A stretch of 64,000 bases of DNA from HGM04593 sp045631205 (GCA_045631205.1 JAZQUI010000036.1:1-64000), one strand, 5' to 3'. Counted from the stretch's first letter, positions 16,860 through 25,082 are shown. A program made the numbers and translations. The notes: generated by a model not told the origin, from the sequence alone.

Positions 16860-17816
16860 TTATTTACCGAAACGTTCACGCAAGGTCTTAATCATATCCA
16901 CGGTCATAGAGTCGAGGTCGTACGAAGGTTTCCAATCCCACTCGTTGCGTGCGCAAGAGTCATCCATCTTGTTGGGCCAAGAGTCGGCGATTGCCTGGCG
17001 AACGGGGTCGAATTCGTAGTGCATCTTGAAGTCGGGGATATACTTCTGAATGGCAGCCTTTATTATTTCGGGGTCGAAACTCATTGAGGCTACGTTGAAT
17101 GCGTTGCGGTGTATAAGGCGTGAGGGGTCGGCGTTCATAATGTCGATAGCTGCTTTAAGCGCATCTGGCATATACATCATATCCATAAATGTTCCTGCCT
17201 GAATGGGGCAAGCGAAATCCTCGCCTTTTACGGCTGCGTAATAGATTTCAACAGCATAGTCGGTGGTACCGCCGCCGGGGAGTGTTACGTTTGAAATAAG
17301 ACCTGGGAAACGTACTGCACGGGTGTCAACGCCATATTTTGTAAAGTAGTAGTCGCTCAAAAGCTCGGTTGCCACTTTGGTTACACCATACATGGTTTTG
17401 GGGCGTTGTATAGTGTCCTGGGGTGTGTTGTCGCGGGGAGTGTTGGGGCCGAAAGAGCCGATTGAGCTGGGAGTGAACACTGCGCATTTTTTCTCGCGTG
17501 CTATCTCCAGAATGTTGATAAGACCGTTCATCTGAATATCCCACGCAAGCAAGGGTTTTGATTCTGCTACGGCAGAAAGAAGGGCTGCGAGGTTGTAGAT
17601 GGTGTCGATTTGATATTTATCAACAATTTCGGCGAGTTGTTTTGCGTCGCACACATTGGCGACAGCAGCAGGGCCGCTTTCGAGTAATTCACCTTTGGGC
17701 TCTGCACCGGGGATGTATCCGGCTACAATATTGCCATTAGGAATTTGCTTACGCAATGTCATTGTAAGCTCGGAACCAATTTGTCCGGTAGAACCGATTA
17801 CAAGTACGTTTTTCAT
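16860..17816 (-). CDS. Short-chain L-threonine 3-dehydrogenase
   Basis: Oxidises L-threonine to 2-amino-3-ketobutyrate with NAD. The 318-residue protein is an extended SDR of the epimerase type, unrelated to the zinc-dependent Tdh of E. coli. Signatures are IGSTGQIGSELTMTL (NAD binding), NLAALLSAVAESKP, TPSSIGSFGP and MYGVTKVATELL (Ser-Tyr-Lys). PGLISNVTLPGGGTTDYAV is the family's substrate segment. The assignment is strengthened by kbl, the next enzyme of the pathway, lying divergently 292 bp away. A TATCTTCG box is at 17862-17869 on the minus strand. Confidence 0.9.
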   Translation of the reverse strand: MKNVLVIGSTGQIGSELTMTLRKQIPNGNIVAGYIPGAEPKGELLESGPAAVANVCDAKQLAEIVDKYQIDTIYNLAALLSAVAESKPLLAWDIQMNGLINILEIAREKKCAVFTPSSIGSFGPNTPRDNTPQDTIQRPKTMYGVTKVATELLSDYYFTKYGVDTRAVRFPGLISNVTLPGGGTTDYAVEIYYAAVKGEDFACPIQAGTFMDMMYMPDALKAAIDIMNADPSRLIHRNAFNVASMSFDPEIIKAAIQKYIPDFKMHYEFDPVRQAIADSWPNKMDDSCARNEWDWKPSYDLDSMTVDMIKTLRERFGK

Positions 17817-17861
17817 AATGCTATATTATTTTCTATAATTGTTCTTGTTTTTATTGCCTTG

Positions 17862-17869
17862 CGAAGATA
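17862..17869 (-). promoter_or_regulatory. -7 box of the threonine dehydrogenase gene (TATCTTCG)
   Basis: TAnnTTCG-type box on the minus strand, 46 bp before the start codon. The rest of the 292-bp spacer to kbl is AT-rich, and I see no gene in it. Confidence 0.55.
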
Positions 17870-18021
17870 GTGCTATTTTTTGTTATTCCTCTTTTTCTCC
17901 TCCTATTTTTTGTATATAATGGCCACTCTTTTTCATTTCTGGAATATCTTTTTATAAATATGCGTTTTTCTTGCAGTTGTTTTCTTAAATCTTATTTAAG
18001 CGCTCTTTTTGTGCATTAAAA

Positions 18022-18055
18022 TTTGTCGGTTTTATGAATAAAAAAGGTACATTTG
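18022..18055 (+). promoter_or_regulatory. Promoter of kbl (TTTG-N22-TACATTTG)
   Basis: The -33 box TTTG is at 18022-18025 and the exact -7 box TACATTTG at 18048-18055, spaced 22 bp. The ATG at 18109 follows after an A-rich leader (AAAAAAAGAAAAAA). Confidence 0.75.
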
Positions 18056-18108
18056 CAATCGTAAATGTTATTTGATTATTTTTAGAAACTACATAAAAAA
18101 AGAAAAAA

Positions 18109-19299
18109 ATGTACGGTAATTTTCAACAACACTTGAAAGATGAGTTGGCTGCAATAGAGGCTGCCGGCTTGTATAAGAAAGAGCGTAATATCGCATCGCA
18201 GCAGTTTGCCGAGATTACTCTCGAAGATGGCTCAAAGGCACTTAACTTTTGTGCAAACAACTATTTGGGCTTGTCAAACAATCCCCGCCTTATAAAGGCT
18301 GCCCAGGAGGCTATGGAGGAGCGTGGCTTTGGTATGTCTTCGGTACGCTTTATTTGCGGAACTCAGGATTACCACAAGCAACTTGAAAAGGCTGTATCGG
18401 ACTATTTCAAGACCGAGGATACCATTCTTTATGCAGCTTGTTTCGACGCTAACGGTGGTTTGTTCGAGCCCCTTTTCACAGCCGAGGATGCCATTATTTC
18501 CGATTCGTTGAACCACGCATCTATCATCGATGGTGTGCGTTTGTGCAAGGCTCAGCGTTATCGTTATGCCAATGCCGATATGGCCGACCTTGAGCGTTGC
18601 TTGCAGGAGGCTCAGGCTCAGCGTTATCGTATAATTGTTACCGACGGTGTTTTCTCAATGGATGGTAACGTGGCTCCTATGGATAAAATTTGTGATTTGG
18701 CCGAAAAGTACAATGCTCTTGTTATGGTCGATGAGTCGCACTCGGCAGGTGTTGTTGGTGCTACCGGTCACGGTGTTGCCGAGCAGTTCGACTGCTATGG
18801 TCGCATAGATATTTTTACAGGTACTCTTGGTAAGGCTTTCGGTGGTGCCGTAGGTGGTTTCACAACAGGTCGTAAGGAGATTATCGATATGTTGCGCCAG
18901 CGTTCACGTCCTTATCTCTTCTCAAACTCTTTGCCCCCTTCAGTAGTAGGTGCTTCTATTGAGATGTTTAAGATGCTTGCCGAGAGCGATGCTTTGCACA
19001 CCAAGTTGCAGAACAATGTGAACTATTTCCGCGACAAGATGCTTGCTGCCGGTTTCGATATCAAACCCACTCAGTCGGCTATTTGTGCAGTGATGCTTTA
19101 CGATGCTCCTCTCTCACAGGTCTTTGCGCAGAAGATGGCCGAGGAGGGTATCTTTGTAACAGGTTTCTACTATCCTGTTGTTCCCAAAGGTCAGGCTCGC
19201 ATACGTGTACAGTTGTCTGCAGCTCACGAGACCGAGCATCTTGACAAGGCAATTGCTGCATTTATCAAAGTAGGTAAGGAACTTGGTGTTATAAAGTAA
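18109..19299 (+). CDS. kbl: Glycine C-acetyltransferase (2-amino-3-ketobutyrate CoA ligase)
   Basis: PLP enzyme of the alpha-oxoamine synthase family, 396 residues. It cleaves 2-amino-3-ketobutyrate with CoA to glycine and acetyl-CoA, completing threonine breakdown begun by the divergent dehydrogenase. Motifs are NFCANNYLGLSNNPRL, SSVRFICGTQDYHKQLE, VDESHSAGVVGATGHG and GTLGKAFGGAVGGF, whose Lys forms the PLP Schiff base. LFSNSLPPSVVGA is also typical. Related enzymes (BioF, serine palmitoyltransferase) share the fold; the neighbour and the close match to Kbl motifs favour Kbl. It ends in a 17-bp hairpin. Confidence 0.94.
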   Translation: MYGNFQQHLKDELAAIEAAGLYKKERNIASQQFAEITLEDGSKALNFCANNYLGLSNNPRLIKAAQEAMEERGFGMSSVRFICGTQDYHKQLEKAVSDYFKTEDTILYAACFDANGGLFEPLFTAEDAIISDSLNHASIIDGVRLCKAQRYRYANADMADLERCLQEAQAQRYRIIVTDGVFSMDGNVAPMDKICDLAEKYNALVMVDESHSAGVVGATGHGVAEQFDCYGRIDIFTGTLGKAFGGAVGGFTTGRKEIIDMLRQRSRPYLFSNSLPPSVVGASIEMFKMLAESDALHTKLQNNVNYFRDKMLAAGFDIKPTQSAICAVMLYDAPLSQVFAQKMAEEGIFVTGFYYPVVPKGQARIRVQLSAAHETEHLDKAIAAFIKVGKELGVIK

Positions 19300-19317
19300 T
19301 TCACCATTTGTTTATGA

Positions 19318-19355
19318 ATATGAGAAAAGGTCCCATCTGGGACCTTTTCTCATAT
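19318..19355. terminator. Bidirectional terminator between kbl and the esterase gene
   Basis: A 17-bp perfect stem (19318-19334 with 19339-19355) closes a 4-nt loop ATCT. The core is AAAAGGTCCC/GGGACCTTTT. It lies between two converging genes. Confidence 0.9.
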
Positions 19356-19371
19356 ATAGACTTTAACTCTT

Positions 19372-21459
19372 TCATTCATTTACTTTAACCTCAAAGGTGC
19401 TTGCGGGCAATCCCTCGTCGTTGACAAGGTTGGCGGTTGTGTATGGTTGCCAGCCGTAGCGCACGCGGTGTGGTATTTTTACCTCGCAACATCTTACTTT
19501 TATGGTGTTGCTTTTTATTTCGACAAGTTCAGCGGGGTGGAAAATACCTTTTTCTCCTGCAACTTCAAAGGTGCGCAACGGTTCTCCGTCGCTGCTTTTC
19601 ATGCCTTGTGCGCAAGAGAATGTGAGTATTACGGAGTTTCCTTTTCTCGCAGCTTTTTCAATGGTGGGGCCGCACGGGGTTATATGTTTTTTGCCATAAG
19701 TGTTGTGCAGTGCTTGGCGGGCAAGTCGTTCACCAACAGGTTTCTTGTTCTTTGGGTGTACATCCCATTTGTCTCCTTTGTCGCTCGATACAGCAAAGGC
19801 GCAGTTCTCTATTTTTTTTGCAAGGCGGCGCTGTGAGTCGCGGAAATGAGGCCACGATGGGCGTTCAATGCTCGATAATTGAACAAAGTAGAAAGGCATA
19901 TCTTCTTTGTTCCAGGTGTCGCGCCAGCTCTTTACAAGAGTGGGAAAGATTGTTTCGTGTAACTCCACGTTATGTGCGTTGGACTCGCCTTGGTACCAAA
20001 TAGCTCCTTTTATTGGGTATGAGGCTATAGGGGCTATACCTGTTTCGTAGAGGTAGGCGGGTTCGTAGGGGTGGCGTTGCAAAGGATTTGTGCTCTTCTT
20101 TATGTTTTGTGCTGCTCGCCCGCGGCACCAATCTTGTATCATATCGTTTTGCTTCCAATTATAGAGTATGTCAACAAGCAGCGGGTGCCATTCGAGTGTT
20201 TTTCGGTCAATGAATGCTTCGGCGGGTGCGCCTCCCACTGCATTGCATATAAGACCTACGGGTACACCGAGCGAGTCGGCGAGCATTGCTCCAAAGTGGT
20301 ATGCTACGGCCGAGAAATCCTTTGTGTTATCCTGGTTGGCTTGTTCCCATTTTGCGGGTTGGTAATATTCGAGTGAATTCAGTTTGTCTAGTTCTTCAGC
20401 ACTCCATTCGATATTGTCGGTATAAACACGTGGCTTCATGTTGTAGAGACGAATGTTCTTTGCATCGCATCCTTGCAGACTCTCCTGTGCGTGCGAACTC
20501 TCCTTTATCATAAACGCCATATTCGATTGTCCGGAACAGAGCCATACTTCACCGACAACGATATTTTCAAGAACTATCTTTCTGTTTTTGCTCTTTACGG
20601 TCAGTGTGTGGGTTTTTCCGTCGGCTTTCAGCGGCTTGAATGTAATTTCCCATTTACCATTGCTTGATGTAATAGTAGTGCGTTTCTGTTTGCCCAATTG
20701 TGCTGTGACTTTATCACCAGGATCGGCAATTCCGCATAGTGTAAACGGTTCATCGCGTTGAATAACCATATTGTCGCTGTAAATTGGGGATAACCCAAGC
20801 AACCCATTTCCGTAGATTCCTGTTATTGCAGTATATACTCTTTCGGCAAGTATGGTGGCACCCTTTTCATTTGGGTGCAGAGCATCGGGCATAAGGTCGG
20901 GGCGGTTGTAGAGCAGTTCTTGAAAATCTATAAGTTCAACTTTGGCAATGTCGGCAATCTCTTCAATGGACTCCTGAATCTGCCAATACCAGTCGCGTGT
21001 GCCACTTTTGAATCTTTTGTGCCAATGAAAAATAGGTGTCATACGGCAAATCTTCACTTCCACATCGGGGTTTATTTGGCGAAGTGTGTCTATGAGTGCA
21101 AGGTAATCGGGGATGAACTGGTCGCGGTAGTTCGGCCAGTTGCGCGGGTCGGTGTCGTTAAGTCCCAGGTGTATTATGGCTATGTCCGGGGCAAATTCAA
21201 GTGCGGCTTTGTATTCTTGTTGCTGGGTGTAAGGGCGGTGTCCCTTGTTCAGCAGTGTCGCGCCCGATTTTCCAAAGTTGCCAACAAGGTATTTCTCTCC
21301 AAGCATCTTTCCGAGTTGTGCAGGGTACGATGTTTCAGCGTTGTTCTTGTGCCCATATCCGTATGTTACGCTGTTTCCTATACAGGCTACTCGTATCTTT
21401 TCTTGTGCGGTTGCTGCGAGTCCGAACAACAGCAGTGCTGCGAATAGAAGTTTCTTCAT
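19372..21459 (-). CDS. Exported two-domain esterase: SGNH hydrolase plus sialate O-acetylesterase
   Basis: A 695-residue protein with a signal peptide (residues 1-19) that should remove O-acetyl groups from glycans in the periplasm or outside. Residues 20-215 are an SGNH hydrolase: Ser30 in GNSVTYGYG, Gly in NFGKSGA, Asn101 in GLNDTD, and Asp192/His195 in PDALHPNEKG. After a beta-rich linker (about 220-300), residues 300-690 match the SASA family, with Ser312 in CSGQSNMAF and the IWYQGESNAH motif. Sialate O-acetylesterases act on acetylated sialic acid, so host glycans are plausible substrates, but plant or bacterial glycans are possible. A TATGTTTG box lies at 21507-21514. Confidence 0.9.
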   Translation of the reverse strand: MKKLLFAALLLFGLAATAQEKIRVACIGNSVTYGYGHKNNAETSYPAQLGKMLGEKYLVGNFGKSGATLLNKGHRPYTQQQEYKAALEFAPDIAIIHLGLNDTDPRNWPNYRDQFIPDYLALIDTLRQINPDVEVKICRMTPIFHWHKRFKSGTRDWYWQIQESIEEIADIAKVELIDFQELLYNRPDLMPDALHPNEKGATILAERVYTAITGIYGNGLLGLSPIYSDNMVIQRDEPFTLCGIADPGDKVTAQLGKQKRTTITSSNGKWEITFKPLKADGKTHTLTVKSKNRKIVLENIVVGEVWLCSGQSNMAFMIKESSHAQESLQGCDAKNIRLYNMKPRVYTDNIEWSAEELDKLNSLEYYQPAKWEQANQDNTKDFSAVAYHFGAMLADSLGVPVGLICNAVGGAPAEAFIDRKTLEWHPLLVDILYNWKQNDMIQDWCRGRAAQNIKKSTNPLQRHPYEPAYLYETGIAPIASYPIKGAIWYQGESNAHNVELHETIFPTLVKSWRDTWNKEDMPFYFVQLSSIERPSWPHFRDSQRRLAKKIENCAFAVSSDKGDKWDVHPKNKKPVGERLARQALHNTYGKKHITPCGPTIEKAARKGNSVILTFSCAQGMKSSDGEPLRTFEVAGEKGIFHPAELVEIKSNTIKVRCCEVKIPHRVRYGWQPYTTANLVNDEGLPASTFEVKVNE

Positions 21460-21506
21460 AATAATCAGTTTTTATATTGGGGTGTATTGTGTTATATATA
21501 CTTGTA

Positions 21507-21514
21507 CAAACATA
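21507..21514 (-). promoter_or_regulatory. -7 box of the esterase gene (TATGTTTG)
   Basis: Exact TAnnTTTG match on the minus strand, 47 bp before the start codon. No TTTG lies at the expected distance. Confidence 0.5.
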
Positions 21515-21587
21515 CTCATTTCTTGTTCAAATAAAGAGATTTTCGTTCGAAATTCCTGTAATTTTCAAAAAGGAAGATAAAAAATGG

Positions 21588-21595
21588 TATATTTG
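21588..21595 (+). promoter_or_regulatory. -7 box of the small lipoprotein gene (TATATTTG)
   Basis: Exact TAnnTTTG match 33 bp before ATG 21629. An in-frame ATG at 21584 lies across this box, which is why the downstream start is preferred. Confidence 0.65.
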
Positions 21596-21628
21596 CAGAA
21601 CAAAACAGATAACATAAACATTATTTAT

Positions 21629-21955
21629 ATGAAAAAGATTTTTTTATTCGCAGTGTCGGCACTCATTCTTGTTTCGTGCGGCAATAGCTATATAAGCAAG
21701 TACGAGGATGTGTGTGAAGAGGCAAAGGAGCAGATAGAGAGTGCTAATTCAGTAGAGGAACTTCTGTCAGTTGTAAAACAATTCAGAACAGATATCCGCG
21801 AATTGAGTAATGAGTATGCCGAAGAGGCTGAAATGTGCAAAAAGCCTGCGACTGAAAACAAGAAACAGCAGAAATTGTACGAGCGCAGAGTAAAAGCGCA
21901 TAACTCGGTAAGCAAGGCTGCTGTGGCGAAAAAACGTGAGCTGAAAAAGGATTAA
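21629..21955 (+). CDS. Small lipoprotein, unrecognised family
   Basis: A 108-residue protein I do not recognise. It begins MKKIFLFAVSALILVSCGNS, a lipoprotein signal with the lipobox LVSC, so the mature protein should be lipid-anchored. The rest is charged and helix-prone (KYEDVCEEAKEQIESANS, EYAEEAEMCKKPATENKKQQKLYERR) and ends in a lysine-rich tail. Such a protein may bind a partner in the periplasm through a coiled coil, but this is inference. The open frame extends 15 codons upstream to 21584 across the -7 box, so ATG 21629 is chosen. It is a single-gene unit ended by a 24-bp hairpin. Confidence 0.75.
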   Translation: MKKIFLFAVSALILVSCGNSYISKYEDVCEEAKEQIESANSVEELLSVVKQFRTDIRELSNEYAEEAEMCKKPATENKKQQKLYERRVKAHNSVSKAAVAKKRELKKD

Positions 21956-21962
21956 AATTTAT

Positions 21963-22016
21963 ATTACAAACAAAGAGAGGCAACAATTTGATTTGTTGCC
22001 TCTCTTTGTTTGTAAT
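21963..22016. terminator. Bidirectional terminator between the lipoprotein and GH20 genes
   Basis: A perfect 24-bp stem (21963-21986 with 21993-22016) closes a 6-nt loop TTTGAT. The stem core is AAAGAGAGGCAACAA with its inverse. It is one of the longest stems in the window and serves two converging genes. Confidence 0.92.
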
Positions 22017-22023
22017 AGTTATG

Positions 22024-23694
22024 TTACCAACCGCGGTTGGTCTTTTGTTCTTTGGGTGTAAGTGTTACTCCTTCGTAGAAATGTTTGGCAAAGTTCCAAC
22101 CGAATGCCGAGTAGTAGCGTGAGAGATTCTTTGCTCTGTCAATAAAGTTGTTTGTATCTTTCTCTTCGGGGGCGGGGTTGCTCCAACCTATTTCGGCAAT
22201 GGCGCTCAAACGGGGCAGAGCCATATATTGTAACTGCATAGGTGTTGGGATGTATTCGCACCACAAGTTGCCCTGTACACCAAGGATGTATTTTTGCTCC
22301 TCGGGCGACAATTTGTCGTACGGGTTCAATTCGTAGGTCTTGCAGAGGGGAACGTAGCCTCCAATGGCATCGGGTTCATCGGTGCGGTCGGTGGTCTGGT
22401 AGTAGTCGAGGTAGCAGTGGTTGTTGGGAGTCATTATGGCGTAATTGCCCTTGCGTGCAGCAGTGATACCTCCCGATGCTCCTCTCCACGACATAATTGT
22501 CGCATTCTGCGAAACTCCGCCTTCGAGAATTTCGTCCCAGCCAATCATTTTGCGTCCTCTGTCGTTAAGGAATTTCTCTATGCGTGTGTTAACGTATGAT
22601 TGCAATTCAGCCTCGTTTTTGAGGTTGTTGTCTTTGATACGTTTCTGGCAGTCGGGGCACACCTTCCACTCGTCGCGGGGAGCTTCGTCGCCACCAATGT
22701 GTATGTATTCCGAGGGGAATAGTTCTATTACTTCTTCGAGTACATTTTCCCAGAATTCAAAAGTGGTCTCTCTTCCTGCACAGGCTATTTGTGGTGATAC
22801 TCCCCACATAGGCCAGGTTTTGTATCCACCCTCTTCGCCGCGACATCCCAGCCAGGGGTATGCGCAAAGTGCTCCGAGTGAGTGTCCGGGTATCTCAATT
22901 TCGGGTATTACGGTTATGAAACGCTCGGTGGCATATTGTACAATCTCCTTGATATCCTTTTGTGTATAGTATCCTCCGTAGGGTATACCGTCGAATCCTT
23001 CGTTGTGTCCGGTTGTTGTCTCTTCGCGCAAGCTGCCTATTTTGGTGAGAAGAGGGTATTTCTTTATTTCAATACGCCAACCCTGGTCCTCGGTGAGGTG
23101 CCAATGGAAACGGTTCATCTTGTGTGTCGCAAGTATGTCTATAACCTCTTTTATTGTTTTAACGTCCCAAAAGTGGCGTGAGCAGTCGAGCATAAAGCCG
23201 CGATATGAAAAATGTGGCGAGTCTTCAACCTTTGTTGTGGCAATTTTAAGCGATTCAAGGTTTATGGGCGTTTCATAAGCTTGTACCGGCACCAATTGCT
23301 TCAAGGTTTGTGCTGCATAGAACGCACCGGCTGCGTCGTTGCACGAGATTACGATATTTTCGGGTGTAACATCAAGAATGTATCCCTCGGCGGGGATGCT
23401 GTTGTTTTTTCTAATTATAATGTTGCCGGCATCTTTAACCGATGTGTCGCTCTTCAACTTTTTGCCAAAAACGGCTGTAGCGATGCGGTTAATCTCGGCA
23501 ACAGCATAATTTGTGCCGTTTTCACCAATCAAATCAATGATTTTTGTACCGGGGGTAAGATTAAAATAGCAACCTTTGTGCCCTTGTGTAAGTTTGTTTG
23601 GTTTGGGCAAAATGGCAGGCGAGTTGTCGGTCTGTGCTACTGCCGACATGATGCATACTGCAAGTGTGATGAAGATGTAAACTGTTCGTCTCAT
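22024..23694 (-). CDS. Secreted GH20 beta-N-acetylhexosaminidase
   Basis: A 556-residue enzyme that should release terminal beta-linked N-acetylhexosamine. A signal peptide (MRRTVYIFITLAVCIMSAVAQ) is followed by the GH20b domain (about 25-155) and the GH20 barrel (about 158-520). The catalytic Asp336-Glu337 is in YIHIGGDEAPRDEW; YRGFMLDCSRHFWDV and FHWHLTEDQGWRIEI are conserved. The frame is open to 23781, but the extra 29 residues come from promoter and repeat DNA, so ATG 23694 is used. It is close to the standard family length and lacks the tail domains of the other GH20 enzyme at 6071. It is divergent from a ROK kinase and a sulfatase cluster. Confidence 0.94.
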   Translation of the reverse strand: MRRTVYIFITLAVCIMSAVAQTDNSPAILPKPNKLTQGHKGCYFNLTPGTKIIDLIGENGTNYAVAEINRIATAVFGKKLKSDTSVKDAGNIIIRKNNSIPAEGYILDVTPENIVISCNDAAGAFYAAQTLKQLVPVQAYETPINLESLKIATTKVEDSPHFSYRGFMLDCSRHFWDVKTIKEVIDILATHKMNRFHWHLTEDQGWRIEIKKYPLLTKIGSLREETTTGHNEGFDGIPYGGYYTQKDIKEIVQYATERFITVIPEIEIPGHSLGALCAYPWLGCRGEEGGYKTWPMWGVSPQIACAGRETTFEFWENVLEEVIELFPSEYIHIGGDEAPRDEWKVCPDCQKRIKDNNLKNEAELQSYVNTRIEKFLNDRGRKMIGWDEILEGGVSQNATIMSWRGASGGITAARKGNYAIMTPNNHCYLDYYQTTDRTDEPDAIGGYVPLCKTYELNPYDKLSPEEQKYILGVQGNLWCEYIPTPMQLQYMALPRLSAIAEIGWSNPAPEEKDTNNFIDRAKNLSRYYSAFGWNFAKHFYEGVTLTPKEQKTNRGW

Positions 23695-23715
23695 TTTGTA
23701 TTGTTTTCTTTTTTG

Positions 23716-23723
23716 CAAAGATA
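23716..23723 (-). promoter_or_regulatory. -7 box of the GH20 gene (TATCTTTG)
   Basis: Exact TAnnTTTG match on the minus strand, 21 bp before the start. It overlaps the first base pairs of repeat copy 1. The matching place in copy 2 (23798-23805) reads TATCTTTA, one base off. Confidence 0.65.
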
Positions 23724-23788
23724 CACACAAACGAGCGAGAAATATGAAGTTTACTTCGATATTTTTCCAAGCGAGTGCCATCCATCTT
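23717..23788. repeat. 72-bp direct repeat, copy 1
   Basis: Copy 1 runs from AAAGATACACACAAACGAGC to GCCATCCATCTT. It matches copy 2 at 70 of 72 positions; the two differences are A to G changes near the right end. It includes most of the GH20 -7 box and an imperfect inverted repeat around AATATGAAGT-TT-ACTTCGATATT. Confidence 0.95.
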
Positions 23789-23798
23789 CAATTTTATT

Positions 23799-23870
23799 AA
23801 AGATACACACAAACGAGCGAGAAATATGAAGTTTACTTCGATATTTTTCCAAGCGAGTGCCGTCCGTCTT
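23799..23870. repeat. 72-bp direct repeat, copy 2
   Basis: Copy 2 is separated from copy 1 by 10 bp (CAATTTTATT), giving a period of 82 bp. It lies upstream of the GH20 promoter and carries a one-base-changed -7 box, so it may be a decayed duplicate promoter or a second operator. Confidence 0.95.
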
Positions 23871-23967
23871 GTAACTCAATAGTATTAATATAGCCTAAAA
23901 AGATAAAATAACTTTCTTTTTTGTTTTTTTTTGAGGATAGTTAATAGGGAAATAGTATTTTTTTCTA

Positions 23968-23975
23968 TATATTCG
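23968..23975 (+). promoter_or_regulatory. -7 box of the ROK kinase gene (TATATTCG)
   Basis: TAnnTTCG match 43 bp before the ATG at 24019. Confidence 0.55.
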
Positions 23976-24018
23976 CAAAGTTAAGTTCTTGTAAAAATAA
24001 ATTCAAACTAAACATAAT

Positions 24019-24975
24019 ATGGAGAAATACGTAATTGGAATTGACCTTGGCGGTACCAACACCGTAATTGGTCTTGTTGATGCAAAGGGTAATATCCTTG
24101 CAAAAGATGACACTACAAAAACACAGGCACATCCTGAAATTGAAGAGTACACCGACACACTTGCAGCAGTTATCAATAGACTTGCCGAGGAGTGTGGCGT
24201 TAAGGGTAAAATTGAGGGTATTGGTATTGGTGCTCCAATGGCAAACTATTACACCGGCGAGATTGTAAATGCAGCCAACTTGCCTTGGAAGGGTATCGTA
24301 CCCCTTGGCTGGTTGATGGAGAAAAAGACTGGTATTCCCACAAAGGTTACAAACGATGCCAACGCTGCCGCTATCGGTGAGATGAAATATGGCGTTGCAC
24401 AGGGAATGAAGGATTTTGTTTACATCACCCTGGGTACCGGTGTAGGTAGTGGTATTGTTGCAAACGGTCAACTTATCTATGGCCACGATGGTTTTGCCGG
24501 TGAGCTTGGTCACGTTACAGCTCCTGTGCTCGAAGGCCGTCAGTGCGGTTGTGGCCGTGTCGATTGTTTGGAGACCTACGCTTCGGCTACCGGTATTGTT
24601 CGTACAGCAAAAAAATGGCTTGTTGAGCGCGACCAACCCAGCGTACTTCGCGATGTGTGCATAAACGAACTTACCTCAAAAATGCTCTTTGATGCTGCAA
24701 TGCAGGGCGATGAACTTGCTAAGGATATTTTTGAGTTTACAGGTCATGTACTTGGTGATGCATTCTGCAACTTTATCGCTTTCTCGGCTCCCGAGGCAAT
24801 TGTACTCTTTGGTGGTCTTGCCAATGCAGGCGACTTCTTGCTCGACCCCATCCGCAAACGTATGAACGAGAATGTGGTATTCTTGTGGAAGGATAAAGTG
24901 AAGGTGTTGAAGTCATCACTTCCCGGTGCCGATGCAGCAGTGCTTGGTGCTTCAGCTCTCGGTTGGAAAGAATAA
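24019..24975 (+). CDS. ROK family sugar kinase (glucokinase or amino-sugar kinase)
   Basis: Cytoplasmic ATP-dependent sugar kinase of the ROK family, 318 residues. The ATP-binding DLGGTNTVIGLVD is at the N-terminus. The catalytic Asp is in TNDANAAAIGEM, and ITLGTGVGSGIV is the second phosphate loop. The zinc site is GELGHVTAP (His) with CGCGRVDCLETYAS (three Cys); the Glu-Leu-Gly-His group contacts the sugar. ROK kinases act on glucose, N-acetylglucosamine or N-acetylmannosamine. The GH20, sulfatase and NagB-like neighbours make an amino-sugar substrate reasonable, but the sequence does not decide it. There is no DNA-binding domain, so it is not a repressor. Confidence 0.9.
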   Translation: MEKYVIGIDLGGTNTVIGLVDAKGNILAKDDTTKTQAHPEIEEYTDTLAAVINRLAEECGVKGKIEGIGIGAPMANYYTGEIVNAANLPWKGIVPLGWLMEKKTGIPTKVTNDANAAAIGEMKYGVAQGMKDFVYITLGTGVGSGIVANGQLIYGHDGFAGELGHVTAPVLEGRQCGCGRVDCLETYASATGIVRTAKKWLVERDQPSVLRDVCINELTSKMLFDAAMQGDELAKDIFEFTGHVLGDAFCNFIAFSAPEAIVLFGGLANAGDFLLDPIRKRMNENVVFLWKDKVKVLKSSLPGADAAVLGASALGWKE

Positions 24976-24999
24976 AAGAGTTACATCCCACATAAAAAT

Positions 25000-25031
25000 A
25001 GAACAACAAGCGCGCTTGTTGTTCTTTTTTT
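25000..25031 (+). terminator. Terminator after the ROK kinase gene
   Basis: A 12-bp palindromic stem (AGAACAACAAGC with GCTTGTTGTTCT, 25000-25011 and 25014-25025) is followed by a T run to 25031. It separates the kinase from the sulfatase operon. Confidence 0.9.
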
Positions 25032-25074
25032 ATGCAAAATTAGGAATGACGGTTGTTTTATAATTTTAATTATT

Positions 25075-25082
25075 TATTTTTG
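25075..25082 (+). promoter_or_regulatory. -7 box of the sulfatase operon (TATTTTTG)
   Basis: Exact TAnnTTTG match 57 bp before the ATG at 25140. The sequence GGTTGTTTT about 18 bp upstream is a weak -33 candidate. Confidence 0.6.

Larger units (their letters stand above)
23695..24018. other. Divergent spacer between GH20 and ROK kinase genes
   Basis: This 324-bp spacer holds no gene that I can support. It contains the -7 box of the GH20 gene, a 72-bp direct duplication (23717-23788 and 23799-23870), an AT-rich stretch, and the -7 box of the ROK gene at 23968-23975. Confidence 0.7.

Noticed and set aside
22445..22969. A 174-codon open frame on the plus strand
   Set aside because: Antisense to the catalytic barrel of the GH20 gene; low-complexity translation rich in Ser and Pro.
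23717..23870. Possible CRISPR array or mobile-element end
   Set aside because: There are only two copies, the 10-bp gap is too short for a spacer and there are no cas genes, terminal inverted repeats or transposase.
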